Source: Actinomycetota bacterium (GTDB lineage: Bacteria; Actinomycetota; Acidimicrobiia; Acidimicrobiales; Acidimicrobilacustridaceae). From it: a stretch of 64,000 nucleotides of DNA. Below are positions 10,434 through 20,038 of this stretch, piece by piece (the stretch's first letter is position 1; each line of letters opens with the position of its first letter). Location of the stretch: NCBI GenBank assembly GCA_016185305.1, contig JACPNV010000090.1:34132-98131 (forward strand), written 5' to 3'. Position numbers and translations under genes: made by a program. Under the pieces are notes generated by a model. That model was not told where the DNA came from, ran no database searches, and saw nothing but the letters and a program-made list of their open reading frames with translations.

Positions 10434-12275
10434 CTACGGCGGGCCGGTCACGTCGACGATCACCTTCGGATCGTTCTCGCGCACGAAGACTCGCACAGCA
10501 CCAACGTCGAACGTGCCGATCTCCGGTGTCCGGGCCCCTGTCAATGATCCATCGACAGGCTGCCAGAGATCACCGATGTCGACCCTCTGCCGCACGCTCG
10601 CGATCAGCGCATCGGCTGCCGCCGAGCCCGACGCGCTCACCACGAGATCGAGGCGCCCGATGCCTCGCCGGCGCACACCCTCGAGAACATCTGCGGGTCG
10701 GGCGGTGGCCTGATCGACGACGAGCACGGCGACATCGGTCGATCGCCACAGACGCGCGCCATCGGCAACCGACACCATCTCGCTGCCGTTCGTCCGAAGC
10801 GCGAGAGACGGGCTCAGGATTGCCAGCACGAAGCCGATGGCGGCGAGCCCCGCAACCGCGTGGCGGCCCCACCGCCTCGTCAAGACGAACAGGGTGCCTG
10901 CTGCCGCCGCCATGACGACCGGAAGGAGCGACGCCGTTCCGAGCGGGGCCGACGCCGCCGTCCGCGCCACGAACGCGACCCAGGACAGCAGCAGGCGGGT
11001 CGGGAGGTGGACGAGCCGCGACAGCGCACCGCCACCGACCGGACCAGCCAGGCCGGCCACGGCACCGGCCGTGAGACCCCACATCATCACCGGTCCCGCC
11101 GCCGGCACCGCCAACAGGTTCGCCACCAGCGACACCGGGGGGACCCCACCGAAGGTGCTGACCAGCACGGGTGCCACGCCGGCCTGGGCCGCGACCGTCA
11201 CCGCCATCGCCTGGCGCAGCGCGGTCGGGCCCGGCAGGACCACGCTGATCCGGGCGGCGAGGAGCACGATGCCCGCGGCCGCACCCACCGAGAGACGAAA
11301 CCCGACCGATGCCTGGAGGAGCGGGTCGACCAGCAACAGGCCGGCGACTGCGAGCGAGAGCGCCCGCACCGGCGAGACGGGGACGCCGCGGAACACCGCG
11401 AGAGCAGCGACCGCGGCCATGGCGGTCGCTCGCAGCACGGACGGTTCGAATCGGGTCAGCATCGCGAACCACCCGAGCAGCGTGAGTGTCACGGCCAGGC
11501 GCGCCGGCATGGCCAGGCGCAACAGCACCGGCCGGGCGACGAGCAGGAGGAACGCGACGTTCTGTCCCGACACGGCGAGGAGGTGGCTCAACCCCGACCC
11601 CCGGAAGTCGTCGACCAGCGCGGGGTCTTGACCGCGATCGTCGCCGAGCACGAAGCCGAGGAACAGCGGGCGTTGCTCGGCCGGGAGCGCGTAGGCACCG
11701 GTGGCGAGCAGGCGGCGGTAGGCGTTGGCGACGCGGGCCGGCGGGTCGTTCGGCTCGGGTGCGGAGCGCACCTCGGTGACGGTGAGGCGACCGACGACGT
11801 GGCGGACCGCCAGCCACATCGCATCGTCGGGCGGCGGCTCGAGATCGCCACGCACGTCGAGCCGCTCGCCGGCCAAGAGATCGCCGATCGATCGGGCGGG
11901 ACCGCCCCGGGCCCAGAGCTCGACCCTCGAACCGTCGTCGAGCTTCACGTCGGCGCGCACGCCGCCCAGGCCGCTGGCAGGATCCGAGACCAAAAGCACC
12001 GAGCCCGTGAACGGGCGAGCGGAGACCGGTACGAGCCCGGCCCACGCACTGGCGGCGAGGGACGATGCGAGCAGCCCGACCCCGATGATCAACAAGACCG
12101 GGCGGCGCCAGGCGAACGCGAGCAGGACGACGCCGATGCCGATGGCCGCCGGCAGGGGTCGCGACAGCCAGGCGCCGAACCACGTGGCGACCGCGAGTGC
12201 GACCGCGGCGGCTTCAGAAAGCGATCGGCTCGGAGCCGGCAGACCGATGAGTGGCCGGACCGGTGGGCCGCTCAT
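10434..12275 (-). CDS. comEC: ComEC/Rec2 DNA-uptake channel with degenerate C-terminal domain
   Basis: ComEC forms the inner-membrane channel for transforming DNA. The 613-residue protein has N-terminal helices, an OB-like region and the competence domain with the diagnostic GLSHLLAVSGQNVAFLL, followed by many membrane helices. The C-terminal beta-lactamase-like domain (about 500-613) keeps the fold-like pattern. It lacks the HxHxDH metal motif: the equivalent stretch reads DLVVSASGSAAADAL. The nuclease-like site therefore looks dead. The start ATG overlaps the comEA stop by 4 nt. Confidence 0.9.
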   Translation of the reverse strand: MSGPPVRPLIGLPAPSRSLSEAAAVALAVATWFGAWLSRPLPAAIGIGVVLLAFAWRRPVLLIIGVGLLASSLAASAWAGLVPVSARPFTGSVLLVSDPASGLGGVRADVKLDDGSRVELWARGGPARSIGDLLAGERLDVRGDLEPPPDDAMWLAVRHVVGRLTVTEVRSAPEPNDPPARVANAYRRLLATGAYALPAEQRPLFLGFVLGDDRGQDPALVDDFRGSGLSHLLAVSGQNVAFLLLVARPVLLRLAMPARLAVTLTLLGWFAMLTRFEPSVLRATAMAAVAALAVFRGVPVSPVRALSLAVAGLLLVDPLLQASVGFRLSVGAAAGIVLLAARISVVLPGPTALRQAMAVTVAAQAGVAPVLVSTFGGVPPVSLVANLLAVPAAGPVMMWGLTAGAVAGLAGPVGGGALSRLVHLPTRLLLSWVAFVARTAASAPLGTASLLPVVMAAAAGTLFVLTRRWGRHAVAGLAAIGFVLAILSPSLALRTNGSEMVSVADGARLWRSTDVAVLVVDQATARPADVLEGVRRRGIGRLDLVVSASGSAAADALIASVRQRVDIGDLWQPVDGSLTGARTPEIGTFDVGAVRVFVRENDPKVIVDVTGPP

Positions 12276-13081
12276 GTTGTCACGAGCGATCGGAGCTCGT
12301 CGAGCTTGGCCTTGCCGATCCCCCGCACCTTCATCAGATCTTCGACCGACCGGAACGGGCCGCGCTGGTTGCGGTAGTCGACGATGGCCGCGGCCGTCGC
12401 CGGCCCGACGCCTGGCAGCGAGTCGAGCTCGGCCGCGCCAGCCGTGTTGATGTTGACTGGTCCGGCCCGCGAGGCCGGTGGGCCGGCATCCGGGCTGGAG
12501 GCCGGTGGCAGCGGTGCTCCACCGTCTGGGGCCACGACCGCCGGCGGGGCCGGCTCGCTGCGCCGCGGAACATAGAGCCGGCCTCCGTCGGCGAGGGGCG
12601 CCGCGAGGTTCACGCGGTCGCTGTCCGCGTCGGGAGTGAGCCCGCCGGCCGCGCCGAGCAGATCGGCCACCCGGCTGCCCGGCGCCAAGCGGTACAGACC
12701 GGGCCGCTGGACGGCGCCGGCTGCGTTGACCAGCAGCTCGGCCGGGGTCGTTCCGGGCGATCGTTCGGGGCGGGTGGTCGCCGGCGCCACCGCCACGACG
12801 GCCGGAGGCGCGGTCACGTCCTCGCCCGAACCACCCTGGCTCAGCCCGAAAGCGAGGGCGCCGACGACGATGGCTGCCGCGACCAGCGCGGCGAAGAGCG
12901 CGACGGCGCGACCGGAGACTCGTTCACCGGCAGGGACCACGGCCCGCAAGCCGTCGCGCCACTGGTCAAGAACAGAGGCCGCGTCAGCTCGTACCGACGG
13001 GCCCGGAACCGCAGCGGAGCTCGTCTCTTGGGACGCGGGATCGCTGCCAGAGCTTTCGGGAGCGCGCACGACTTCCTCCAA
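12272..13081 (-). CDS. comEA: ComEA competence DNA-binding protein
   Basis: ComEA binds double-stranded DNA outside the membrane and passes it to ComEC. The 269-residue protein has a cytoplasmic N-terminus, one membrane helix (AVALFAALVAAAIVVGALAFGL, about 60-80) and an SLBB domain (LLVNAAGAVQRPGLYRL... VADLLGAAGGL). After a Pro-rich linker come two helix-hairpin-helix motifs (INTAGAAELDSLPGVGPATA and FRSVEDLMKVRGIGKAKLDEL). It is coupled to comEC. The 200 bp upstream to the next gene are very GC-rich and hold no gene I can support. Confidence 0.93.
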   Translation of the reverse strand: MEEVVRAPESSGSDPASQETSSAAVPGPSVRADAASVLDQWRDGLRAVVPAGERVSGRAVALFAALVAAAIVVGALAFGLSQGGSGEDVTAPPAVVAVAPATTRPERSPGTTPAELLVNAAGAVQRPGLYRLAPGSRVADLLGAAGGLTPDADSDRVNLAAPLADGGRLYVPRRSEPAPPAVVAPDGGAPLPPASSPDAGPPASRAGPVNINTAGAAELDSLPGVGPATAAAIVDYRNQRGPFRSVEDLMKVRGIGKAKLDELRSLVTT

Positions 13082-13281
13082 CCAGGCTTGAGGGGTTTGG
13101 GGGGGAAGTCGGGCCCGGGCGGCCGCGCCACGAGCCGGCGCGCGCGGGCAGGCGGGAGCGTATCGCCCCGCCGGTCCGTTGTCAGCACCTTACGAGCGCG
13201 CGTGATGGCCGAGACCGCGGGTGCAGCACCGGACAGCACCGGTTGTCGCAGCGCCGGCGCCGCTCCGCGCGCCAGGCCTGC

Positions 13282-13584
13282 TCAGAGCTTCGCCCGGCGG
13301 GCGTTCCACTCGGCCTCGATCTCGAAGGGGATGCGCCGGTAGGCGCCCCAGTGGCCATAGCCGAGCAACCGCCACCGGGCATACGGCGCGAGGTAGCGCA
13401 AGAGGAAGCCGGCAGCACCGAACTGGCGCCACTGGCGGACGTGCTCGCGCTCGTGCCGGATCAGGTGGTCGTCGCTCTCGTAGCCCGAGCGCACGAGGAT
13501 CAGCGAGCCGAGCGTGGTCGCCGACGCGCCGGGAAGCGCCCATCCGATCAAGAGGGTGAACCCGTCGCGGCGCTCGAGGCGCAT
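13282..13584 (-). CDS. Small HExxH protein of unknown function
   Basis: This is a 100-residue protein with HEREHVRQW near residue 44, an HExxH pattern typical of zinc metallopeptidases. A hydrophobic segment (FGAAGFLLRYLAPYARW) and a Trp/Tyr-rich basic tail ending NARRAKL follow. The whole protein is too short for a known peptidase domain. The start lies 2 nt after the stop of the thioredoxin-TPR gene, so they form an operon. It may be a membrane-associated mini-protease or only a structural zinc protein. Confidence 0.65.
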   Translation of the reverse strand: MRLERRDGFTLLIGWALPGASATTLGSLILVRSGYESDDHLIRHEREHVRQWRQFGAAGFLLRYLAPYARWRLLGYGHWGAYRRIPFEIEAEWNARRAKL

Positions 13585-13586
13585 CG

Positions 13587-14288
13587 TCAGTAGAGACGGG
13601 AGCTGAGCTGCTTGCGGTACTCGGGCGTGCGAGGATCGTCCGAACCGAGGAGCTCGAGCAGGTCGAGGTACTCCTGCTTGGCCTCGTCGTCCTCCTTGAC
13701 GGCGTCGAGCAGCACCAGCAGCCGGGCCTCGACGTCGATGCCGTCGAGCGAATCGGCGGTGCGCGCCATGGCGCCGATGCGTCGCGCCTCGGCGGAATCG
13801 GGCACCCGGTTGAGAAGCGCGAGCGCTTCTTCGGTCGTGCCTTCCTGCACGAGCAACTCGGCCAGCTTCAGGATCGCCTGCTCGTTCGGTGGGTCGAGCT
13901 CGAGCGCTTCGCGCAACGATTGCTCGTCACCCGCGGCGATGAGCTGTGCGACGACCGATTGCTCCTCCGTCGGCAGCAGTGCGTCGACGAACGCTTGCAC
14001 CTTGTCTTCGGGCTGCGCGCCGATGAACCCGTCGACGACCTGACCGTCTCTGAGGGCGTAGACGGCCGGGATCGACTGGACCTGGAACGCTTGAGCGACC
14101 TGCGGGTTGGCATCGACGTCGACCTTGACGAGCACGGCCTTGCCCTCGGTCGCGGCGACGACCCGTTCGAGGATCGGCCCGAGGGTCCGGCACGGTCCGC
14201 ACCACGCCGCCCAGAGATCCACGACGACGGGAACTTCTTTCGACCGCTCGATGACCTCGGTCTGGAACGTGGCATCGGTGACATCCAT
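13587..14288 (-). CDS. Thioredoxin-domain TPR protein (CnoX/YbbN-like)
   Basis: This 233-residue protein has an N-terminal thioredoxin domain with the redox motif WCGPC (about 29-33) and the cis-Pro loop QSIPAVYALRDG. A C-terminal TPR-like helical region (LELDPPNEQAILKLAELLVQEGTTEEALALLNRVP) follows. This matches CnoX/YbbN chaperedoxins, which hold oxidation-sensitive clients for GroEL. Unlike E. coli YbbN it keeps both cysteines and so should be redox-active. It is first in a two-gene operon with the HExxH protein. Confidence 0.88.
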   Translation of the reverse strand: MDVTDATFQTEVIERSKEVPVVVDLWAAWCGPCRTLGPILERVVAATEGKAVLVKVDVDANPQVAQAFQVQSIPAVYALRDGQVVDGFIGAQPEDKVQAFVDALLPTEEQSVVAQLIAAGDEQSLREALELDPPNEQAILKLAELLVQEGTTEEALALLNRVPDSAEARRIGAMARTADSLDGIDVEARLLVLLDAVKEDDEAKQEYLDLLELLGSDDPRTPEYRKQLSSRLY

Positions 14289-14415
14289 CCGTGCAACGCT
14301 ACCGGCTGTCCCGGCCCGTACCCCAGGTGCTCCGCCGCCCGGTTCAGGTTGACCAGTTCAGGATGGGTGGCAGTAGCGTGAGCCGGCGAGTCGATTCTCA
14401 CCGCAGGGGGACCGA

Positions 14416-15462
14416 ATGGCCGACGCCGGCACGACATCCATCGATGGCATCGACGTTGCCAACGTGACCGCGTGGATGGTCGAGCACGCCGGCGCCGTCG
14501 ATCCTCCGCTCGAGTTCGGTCTCATCCAGGGCGGGCACTCCAACCTCACCTTCGACGTGCGCGACCAGGCCGACGGGCACTGGGTGCTCCGCCGCCCACC
14601 GCTCAAGCAGGTGCTGGCCACCGCCCACGACATGGGTCGCGAGCACCGCATCATCTGCGCGCTGCAGCCCACGCCTGTCCCGGTCCCACCGGTCGTCGGG
14701 CTCTGCACCGACGACGCCGTGAACGGCGCTCCGTTCTACGTGATGGGCTTCGTCGAGGGAGAGGTCATCCGCGATGCGGCAAGCGCGGGCGCGTTGAGCA
14801 GCGAGCAACGGCGGGTGGCGGGCGGCTCGATCATCGATGTCCTCGCTGACATCCACGCGGTCGACATCGACGCGGCTGGCCTGGGCGACTTCGCCAAGCG
14901 CGACGACTACATCGGCCGCCAGCTCAGCCGCTGGTACGGCCAGTTCGAGAAGTCGAAGACCCGCGACGTGCCGGTGGTCGACGAGGTCCACGACCGCCTC
15001 ACGCGGTTCATCCCCGAGCAGGGGCCGGCGACGATCGTGCATGGCGACTACCGGCTCGACAACTGCCTGGTCGGTGCGGACAGCACGGTCGCCGCCGTCC
15101 TCGATTGGGAGATCTGCACGCTCGGCGACCCGCTCGCAGACCTCGGCCTGCTGCTCGTGTATTGGGGCGACCGCGACGACCCCTCACCCTCGCGGAACAG
15201 CGCCCCCACGACGCTCGACGGTTTCCCGACTCCCCACGACGTCCTGCAGCGCTATGCCGAACGCTCGGGCCGCGACGTGTCGCAGATCGACTACTACGTC
15301 GCGTTCGGGTTCTGGAAGCTGGCTTGCATCGTCGAAGGCGTGTACGCCCGGTACGTTGGCGGGGCGATGGGAAAGCGCGACGACACATCCTTCGAGTTCT
15401 TCGGTCAGCAGGTGATCACGCTGGCCGAGGCCGCCCGCGAGGCGATGGGGAGGGTCGAGTAA
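14416..15462 (+). CDS. APH-family phosphotransferase (acyl-CoA dehydrogenase-associated type)
   Basis: This 348-residue protein has an aminoglycoside-phosphotransferase fold. The Brenner-type catalytic loop HGDYRLDN is at 209-216 and the metal-binding LDWE at 229-232. It opens with a Gly-rich loop, IQGGHSNLTF. This subgroup resembles the kinase domain of ACAD10/11 and FadE36 proteins, which are linked to degradation of 4-hydroxy acids, rather than antibiotic resistance. A leader with AGGGGGA precedes ATG 14416. The PAC2 gene begins 2 nt after the stop, so the two share a transcript. Confidence 0.85.
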   Translation: MADAGTTSIDGIDVANVTAWMVEHAGAVDPPLEFGLIQGGHSNLTFDVRDQADGHWVLRRPPLKQVLATAHDMGREHRIICALQPTPVPVPPVVGLCTDDAVNGAPFYVMGFVEGEVIRDAASAGALSSEQRRVAGGSIIDVLADIHAVDIDAAGLGDFAKRDDYIGRQLSRWYGQFEKSKTRDVPVVDEVHDRLTRFIPEQGPATIVHGDYRLDNCLVGADSTVAAVLDWEICTLGDPLADLGLLLVYWGDRDDPSPSRNSAPTTLDGFPTPHDVLQRYAERSGRDVSQIDYYVAFGFWKLACIVEGVYARYVGGAMGKRDDTSFEFFGQQVITLAEAAREAMGRVE

Positions 15463-15464
15463 GC

Positions 15465-16316
15465 GTGCCGCTCTTCGAGCTGCACGAGCGCCCCGACCTC
15501 GCCGCTCCGGTGATGATCGTCGCGCTCGACGGGTGGATCGACGCCGGGCTGGGCACGGCCGGCGCGACAACTGCCATCCTCGAACGCACCGAGATGACGA
15601 CGGTCGCGACCTTCGACGCGGACAACCTGCTCGACCATCGGGCCCGCCGGCCGACCATGCAGCTCGTCGACGGGGTGCAGACCAACTTGACCTGGCCGAG
15701 CATCGAGCTCCGCGTGGGCACCGACACCCGGGGCACCGAGGCGTTGTTCCTGCTCGGCGCCGAGCCTGATCACACGTGGCGGGCGTTCTCCAAGGGGGTG
15801 GCTGATCTCGCGCTCGAGTTCGATGTCCGCCTCGTCACCGGGCTCGGCGCCTACCCGGCTCCGGTCCCCCACACGCGGCCGACGAGAGTCGTGTCGACGG
15901 CGACCACCGCCGAGCTCGCCCGCGAGGTCGGCTTCGTCCCGGGGCGGATCGACGTTCCCGGTGGGGTGCACGCGGCCATCCAGCACTACTGCGGCGAGGC
16001 GGGTCTGCCTGCGGTGGGACTGTGGGCGCAAGTCCCGCACTACGCGGCAGCCATGCCGTACCCCGCCGCCGGGGCCGCGCTCATCGACGCGCTGGCCCGC
16101 CACGCCGACCTCCACTTCGACGCGACCGCGCTGCGCACCGAGGCGACGGCGACACGAGCCCGACTCGACGAGCTGGTCGCCAACAGCGACGAGCACGTGA
16201 CCATGGTCCAGCAGCTCGAACAGCACGTCGATGCGGTCGAGGACGCGGGCGCCATGACCCTCCTCAGCGGCGACGAGCTCGCCGCCGAGGTCGAGAAGTT
16301 CCTCAGAGACCAGTAG
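15465..16316 (+). CDS. PAC2-family protein
   Basis: This 283-residue protein from GTG 15465 starts VPLFELHERPDLAAPVMIVALDGWIDAG, the typical PAC2 N-terminus. The family core VRLVTGLGAYPAPVPHTRP and GLWAQVPHYAAAMPYPAA are also present. PAC2 proteins resemble eukaryotic proteasome-assembly chaperones and are widespread in actinobacteria, but their role there is not settled. A longer frame upstream overlaps the phosphotransferase out of phase and was not used. It converges on the binding-protein gene with a 24-bp gap. Confidence 0.88.
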   Translation: MPLFELHERPDLAAPVMIVALDGWIDAGLGTAGATTAILERTEMTTVATFDADNLLDHRARRPTMQLVDGVQTNLTWPSIELRVGTDTRGTEALFLLGAEPDHTWRAFSKGVADLALEFDVRLVTGLGAYPAPVPHTRPTRVVSTATTAELAREVGFVPGRIDVPGGVHAAIQHYCGEAGLPAVGLWAQVPHYAAAMPYPAAGAALIDALARHADLHFDATALRTEATATRARLDELVANSDEHVTMVQQLEQHVDAVEDAGAMTLLSGDELAAEVEKFLRDQ

Positions 16317-16340
16317 CCCAACCGCGACCGCGACCCGGGT

Positions 16341-18155
16341 CTAGCTGGGCGGCAGCGGCTTGTCCGGAGACGGGTACTCGGGGGCTTTCTCGTCGGCGGG
16401 GATCGTCTCGATCGTGGTCAAGGAGTTCTCCGGTTTGAACGCGTCGGGCTCGGTGTCGGGCATGGTGCCGGGCAGGTAGCGCCGGCCGTTGTTGGCGTAG
16501 CGCCATGCGCCAGGCTTGTCCGACTTGTTCTGCTCGTCGGGACCGTTGAAGGTCGGGTCCCACCAGATCTCGACCATGTCGTCGCTGCCGAGATAGTCGG
16601 TGCGCTCCTGGTCCAACGTGCACGTGTCGGGATTGAGCGACTTGAAGTAGCCCTTGTTGCCGTAGCTGACGCGGGGCGTCGTCACCCCGCCGCCGGTCGG
16701 CGGGTAGTTGAACAGCCCGGCCTTGAACGTCTCGGGCGTCAGCTTCGGGCCGGCCATGTGGATGCCGAGCATGAGCTGAGCGACCCCGGGGTACACGAGC
16801 GCGCTCGTCCCCTTCGCCGCCGGCGCCTGCCCGTAGTACCACTGGTGCAGCCGGTAGGGCTCCTGCTCGGTCTGCTTGGTGCGAACACCGAGGCTCGAGA
16901 GACCGAAGGCGCTCTTCCACTGGTTCTGGTCATAGAGCCGGCCGAGCACGGTCGTGTCGACCAGCGGCGTGCCGGTGATGACCCACTCGGGGCGGTAGTT
17001 GGCCGCCTCGGCGGCCTTCGTGAGGAAGATGGGCATGATCGGATCGCCGATGAAGATGACGGTGGTCACGCCGGCCTCTTTCATCTTGGCGATGATGGTC
17101 GGCGCCCGCTCCGGCATCTTGCCGATGTCGAACGTGTAGCTCTCGCTCGCCGCCGACTGGAAGCCGGCCCGCGAGCCGCACTTGCGGATGGCGTCGCCGA
17201 TCGCGGTGAAGACCGGCGGATCCTGCTCGAAGTTGACCGTGCCGAACACCCGTTTCTTCGCTTGCAGCTCGGAATCACCGGCGAACGACGCGTTCCGGTT
17301 CAGCAGACGCTTGGACACGTAGTCAGAGAGGGTCTGGAGGAACTGTTCGGGCGAGAGCGATGCTCCCCAGACGTAGGGCGCGTTGTCCTGGTAGAACTGG
17401 TCGGGCAGGGCGAGGCCACAGCCGATGCAAATGACACCCTGGCGGGCGAGCTCGGCCGCGTACACCGGTGTCAGGGTGGGACCGCCGAGCGACGCGAAGG
17501 GCCGGTACTTGTCGATGACCGAGATCGCGTCGGCTTGCGCCGCCACCGCGTCTTGGGCTGCCCCGCTGGCGTCGTAGTCGACGAGCTTGATCTTGCGCCC
17601 GCTCGTCTCGTACAGGTCCTGCATCATCTGGAGGAACGCCCGCTGCGTTGCACGCATCTTCTCGGGCGGATCGAGCTGGGCGGTGAACATCGCCGTGATG
17701 TCGCCGTTCTGCGCTGGGATGTAGTTGACGACGACGATCTCGTCCTTGGTGACGCCTTGGGACGTGGCTCCACCGTTGTCGCCCGTGAACTTGGGAACGC
17801 AAGGGGGCGCGTAGATGCTCGGCATCTTGAGCCGGCCGGTCGTCGTGTCACAGTTGGCGGACCACTCGACCGAGCCCTCTCTGCCAGCTTGCTTCGCCTG
17901 CTCGTAGGTCATCGGCACCTCAGACGATGAGGCCGCGCCGCTGCCACCGCTGCCCGCCGGGCCCGACGTCGCGGTCTCGCTCGACGAACCGCGTCCGGCA
18001 ACCACGGCCACGCCCGCGACCACGGCGACGGCGACGGCGATCGCGATGAGCGGTCCGTACCGCTTCGTGGCGCTCGATCGTTGGGGGCGGCTGGGGTCGA
18101 GTTTGCTGGGCTGGGAGTTCCTGGGCTTGGGCTGCATCCCCCCTGGCGCAGTCAT
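16341..18155 (-). CDS. Branched-chain-amino-acid-type substrate-binding protein, membrane-anchored (copy 1)
   Basis: This 604-residue extracellular solute-binding protein (Peripla_BP_6 type) is the last gene of the leftward transport operon. ATG 18155 follows a strong AAGGAGG. There is no lipobox; an uncleaved helix at about 33-54 should anchor it, followed by a Gly/Ser linker and the two-lobed binding domain from about 75. Cys residues around SANCDTTTG and YAPPCVPKF may pair. It is a clear paralogue of the next gene (for example EWVITGTPLVD versus EWIVTGTALVD). The ligand is unknown; the family binds amino acids, amides and other small acids. Confidence 0.88.
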   Translation of the reverse strand: MTAPGGMQPKPRNSQPSKLDPSRPQRSSATKRYGPLIAIAVAVAVVAGVAVVAGRGSSSETATSGPAGSGGSGAASSSEVPMTYEQAKQAGREGSVEWSANCDTTTGRLKMPSIYAPPCVPKFTGDNGGATSQGVTKDEIVVVNYIPAQNGDITAMFTAQLDPPEKMRATQRAFLQMMQDLYETSGRKIKLVDYDASGAAQDAVAAQADAISVIDKYRPFASLGGPTLTPVYAAELARQGVICIGCGLALPDQFYQDNAPYVWGASLSPEQFLQTLSDYVSKRLLNRNASFAGDSELQAKKRVFGTVNFEQDPPVFTAIGDAIRKCGSRAGFQSAASESYTFDIGKMPERAPTIIAKMKEAGVTTVIFIGDPIMPIFLTKAAEAANYRPEWVITGTPLVDTTVLGRLYDQNQWKSAFGLSSLGVRTKQTEQEPYRLHQWYYGQAPAAKGTSALVYPGVAQLMLGIHMAGPKLTPETFKAGLFNYPPTGGGVTTPRVSYGNKGYFKSLNPDTCTLDQERTDYLGSDDMVEIWWDPTFNGPDEQNKSDKPGAWRYANNGRRYLPGTMPDTEPDAFKPENSLTTIETIPADEKAPEYPSPDKPLPPS

Positions 18156-18237
18156 GGTGTGTTGCCTCCTTCGGCTCTCTCGCCGCGGCGAGAGCGTTGT
18201 GGTGCCGGACGCTCCCCAGCCGACCGGCACCGGTCGG

Positions 18238-19980
18238 TCAGTTGTCGGGCGACGGAGAGCTGGGCGACGGGTAGTCAGGCGGCGCGTCCTCCGGTGGCAC
18301 CGTCTCGTAGATCGACACGGCACCCTCCTGCACGAACACCTTCGGGTCTCCGGCGGGCCACTTCCCCGGCAGGTAGCGCTGGCCGCCGTCGACGTAGCGG
18401 TACATCCCCTGACCCATCTGGCCGCGCTCGTCGGGGCCCGTGGCCTCGGGGTCGAACCACACCTCGACGGTGTCGTCGATCACGGTGTAGTCAGGCTTCT
18501 CGAAGAAGCCCTGGTTGCCGAACGACGCCTGGGGGACGGTCTTGCCGCCGCCGATGGGCTTGCCGGCGAACAGCCCATCCCGAAAGGTCTCGGCCGTGAG
18601 CTTCGGCCCGGCCGCCATGATGCCGGAGAACAGCACCGAGGGGTTGGGGAAGATGATCTGCGCCGCGTTCTTCGCCGGCGGGTCCCCGCCGTGATACCAG
18701 CGGTAGAGGAAGTAGGACCAGTTCGCGTCGGGCTTGCCGCGCGCGAACAGCTGGCTGATGCCGAACGCGTGTTTCCACTGCTGCGGGTCGTAGGTCCGAG
18801 CGAAGGTGGTCGAGTCGACCAGCGCCGTGCCGGTCACGATCCACTCGGGGAAGTAGTTCTGGTTGGTGGCTTCGGCGGTGAAGTTCTTCGGGCTGAGCGG
18901 GTCGCCGGAGAACAGGACGGACGTCACGCCCTCCTGCTTCAACCGGGCGATCTGCTGGGCGGCGGATGAGGTCGGGTCGACGCTGCCGACCTGGACGGGC
19001 ACGTCGACGCCGGCGGCCTTGAGTTGGGCGTTGAACTTGTCGCGCAGCTCCTCGGCGTTGGCACCGGGTATGGACAGGTAGATGAGTCCAAACTTGCGCT
19101 CCTTGTTCTGCAGTTCGGGGTCGCCCGCGTAGGTCGCGGGCTTGCCCTTGAGGCGCTTGGCCAGATACTCGGCCACGACGCCCGAGAGCTGATCGGGCGC
19201 CTGGAGGACGTTGTAGTTGTACGGCGCGCGCTCCTGGAAGTAGTCGGTGCTCTTCGACGACGCGAGGTCGATCTGGATGATGCCCATCTTCGAGAGCTCG
19301 TCACCGAACCCGGCCGCGAGCAACGGGCCGCCGAGCACCGCGAACGGCTTGATCGTCTCGGCGATGGTGGCCGCATCGGCACGAGCCGCTAGGTCGTCGG
19401 CCGCCGTGCCCGTCCCCTTGAAGGGCACGAGCTCGATCGTCCGGCCGTAGGTCTCGTAGTACTTCTGATAGATCTCGAAATAGCCCTTGTAGGTCGCGAG
19501 GATCGACTCGGCGCTGTCGTTGGCCCCGATCGCGGCAAAGATCTGATCGATCAACGGATCGGGGGCGGGCTGGTAGAGAACGATCGTGACCTTGTCGGCA
19601 GTGACGCCCGGTCCGGACGCACCGGCACTCGGTCGCTGCGCGTAGCACTCGGCCGCGAACGCGCTCGGTATCGCGATGCGCCCGACGTTCTTGCTGTTCG
19701 GGTCCTGGTCACAGCCCGGTCCGAACGTTGCGGGCATGCCCTTCTGCTTCGCCTCGCTCCATGACAGCGGGCGGCTCGAGTCGTCGACCTGTGCCGAGCC
19801 TCCGCCAGCTCCGGTGCCGCCGGTCGCCGTGCTCGTCGTCCCCGACGACGGCATCCGCGCGACGAGCAGCGCGATGACGGCCACGACGAGGACGATGCCC
19901 GCCAGCGGGCCGTACCGGCGGACCGCGCGCGGCAAGCCCGTCTCGGTCGGCATGCCGCCCGGCGGCGTCGATGTGGTCAC
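18238..19980 (-). CDS. Branched-chain-amino-acid-type substrate-binding protein, membrane-anchored (copy 2)
   Basis: This 580-residue paralogue of the downstream gene starts at GTG 19980 with GAAGGG upstream. A membrane helix at about 24-42 (YGPLAGIVLVVAVIALLVA) anchors it; a Gly-rich linker and the binding fold follow. Shared landmarks with copy 1 are a C-x-x-D motif near 90, FAVLGGP, SVLFSGDPLSPKNF and the C-terminal YLPGKWP. Two diverged copies behind one permease suggest two ligands or a heteromeric receptor. It lies 58 bp downstream of the MFS-ATPase fusion in the same orientation. Confidence 0.88.
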   Translation of the reverse strand: MTTSTPPGGMPTETGLPRAVRRYGPLAGIVLVVAVIALLVARMPSSGTTSTATGGTGAGGGSAQVDDSSRPLSWSEAKQKGMPATFGPGCDQDPNSKNVGRIAIPSAFAAECYAQRPSAGASGPGVTADKVTIVLYQPAPDPLIDQIFAAIGANDSAESILATYKGYFEIYQKYYETYGRTIELVPFKGTGTAADDLAARADAATIAETIKPFAVLGGPLLAAGFGDELSKMGIIQIDLASSKSTDYFQERAPYNYNVLQAPDQLSGVVAEYLAKRLKGKPATYAGDPELQNKERKFGLIYLSIPGANAEELRDKFNAQLKAAGVDVPVQVGSVDPTSSAAQQIARLKQEGVTSVLFSGDPLSPKNFTAEATNQNYFPEWIVTGTALVDSTTFARTYDPQQWKHAFGISQLFARGKPDANWSYFLYRWYHGGDPPAKNAAQIIFPNPSVLFSGIMAAGPKLTAETFRDGLFAGKPIGGGKTVPQASFGNQGFFEKPDYTVIDDTVEVWFDPEATGPDERGQMGQGMYRYVDGGQRYLPGKWPAGDPKVFVQEGAVSIYETVPPEDAPPDYPSPSSPSPDN

Positions 19981-20038
19981 GACGCCCTTCGCTCGCTCAT
20001 CGTTCGTCCTGCACCTCGTTCGTTCGGACCGGCAAGCA

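Noticed and set aside
14416..15462. Aminoglycoside resistance by the APH-family gene
   Set aside because: Its motifs match the acyl-CoA-dehydrogenase-associated subgroup, and no resistance context is present.
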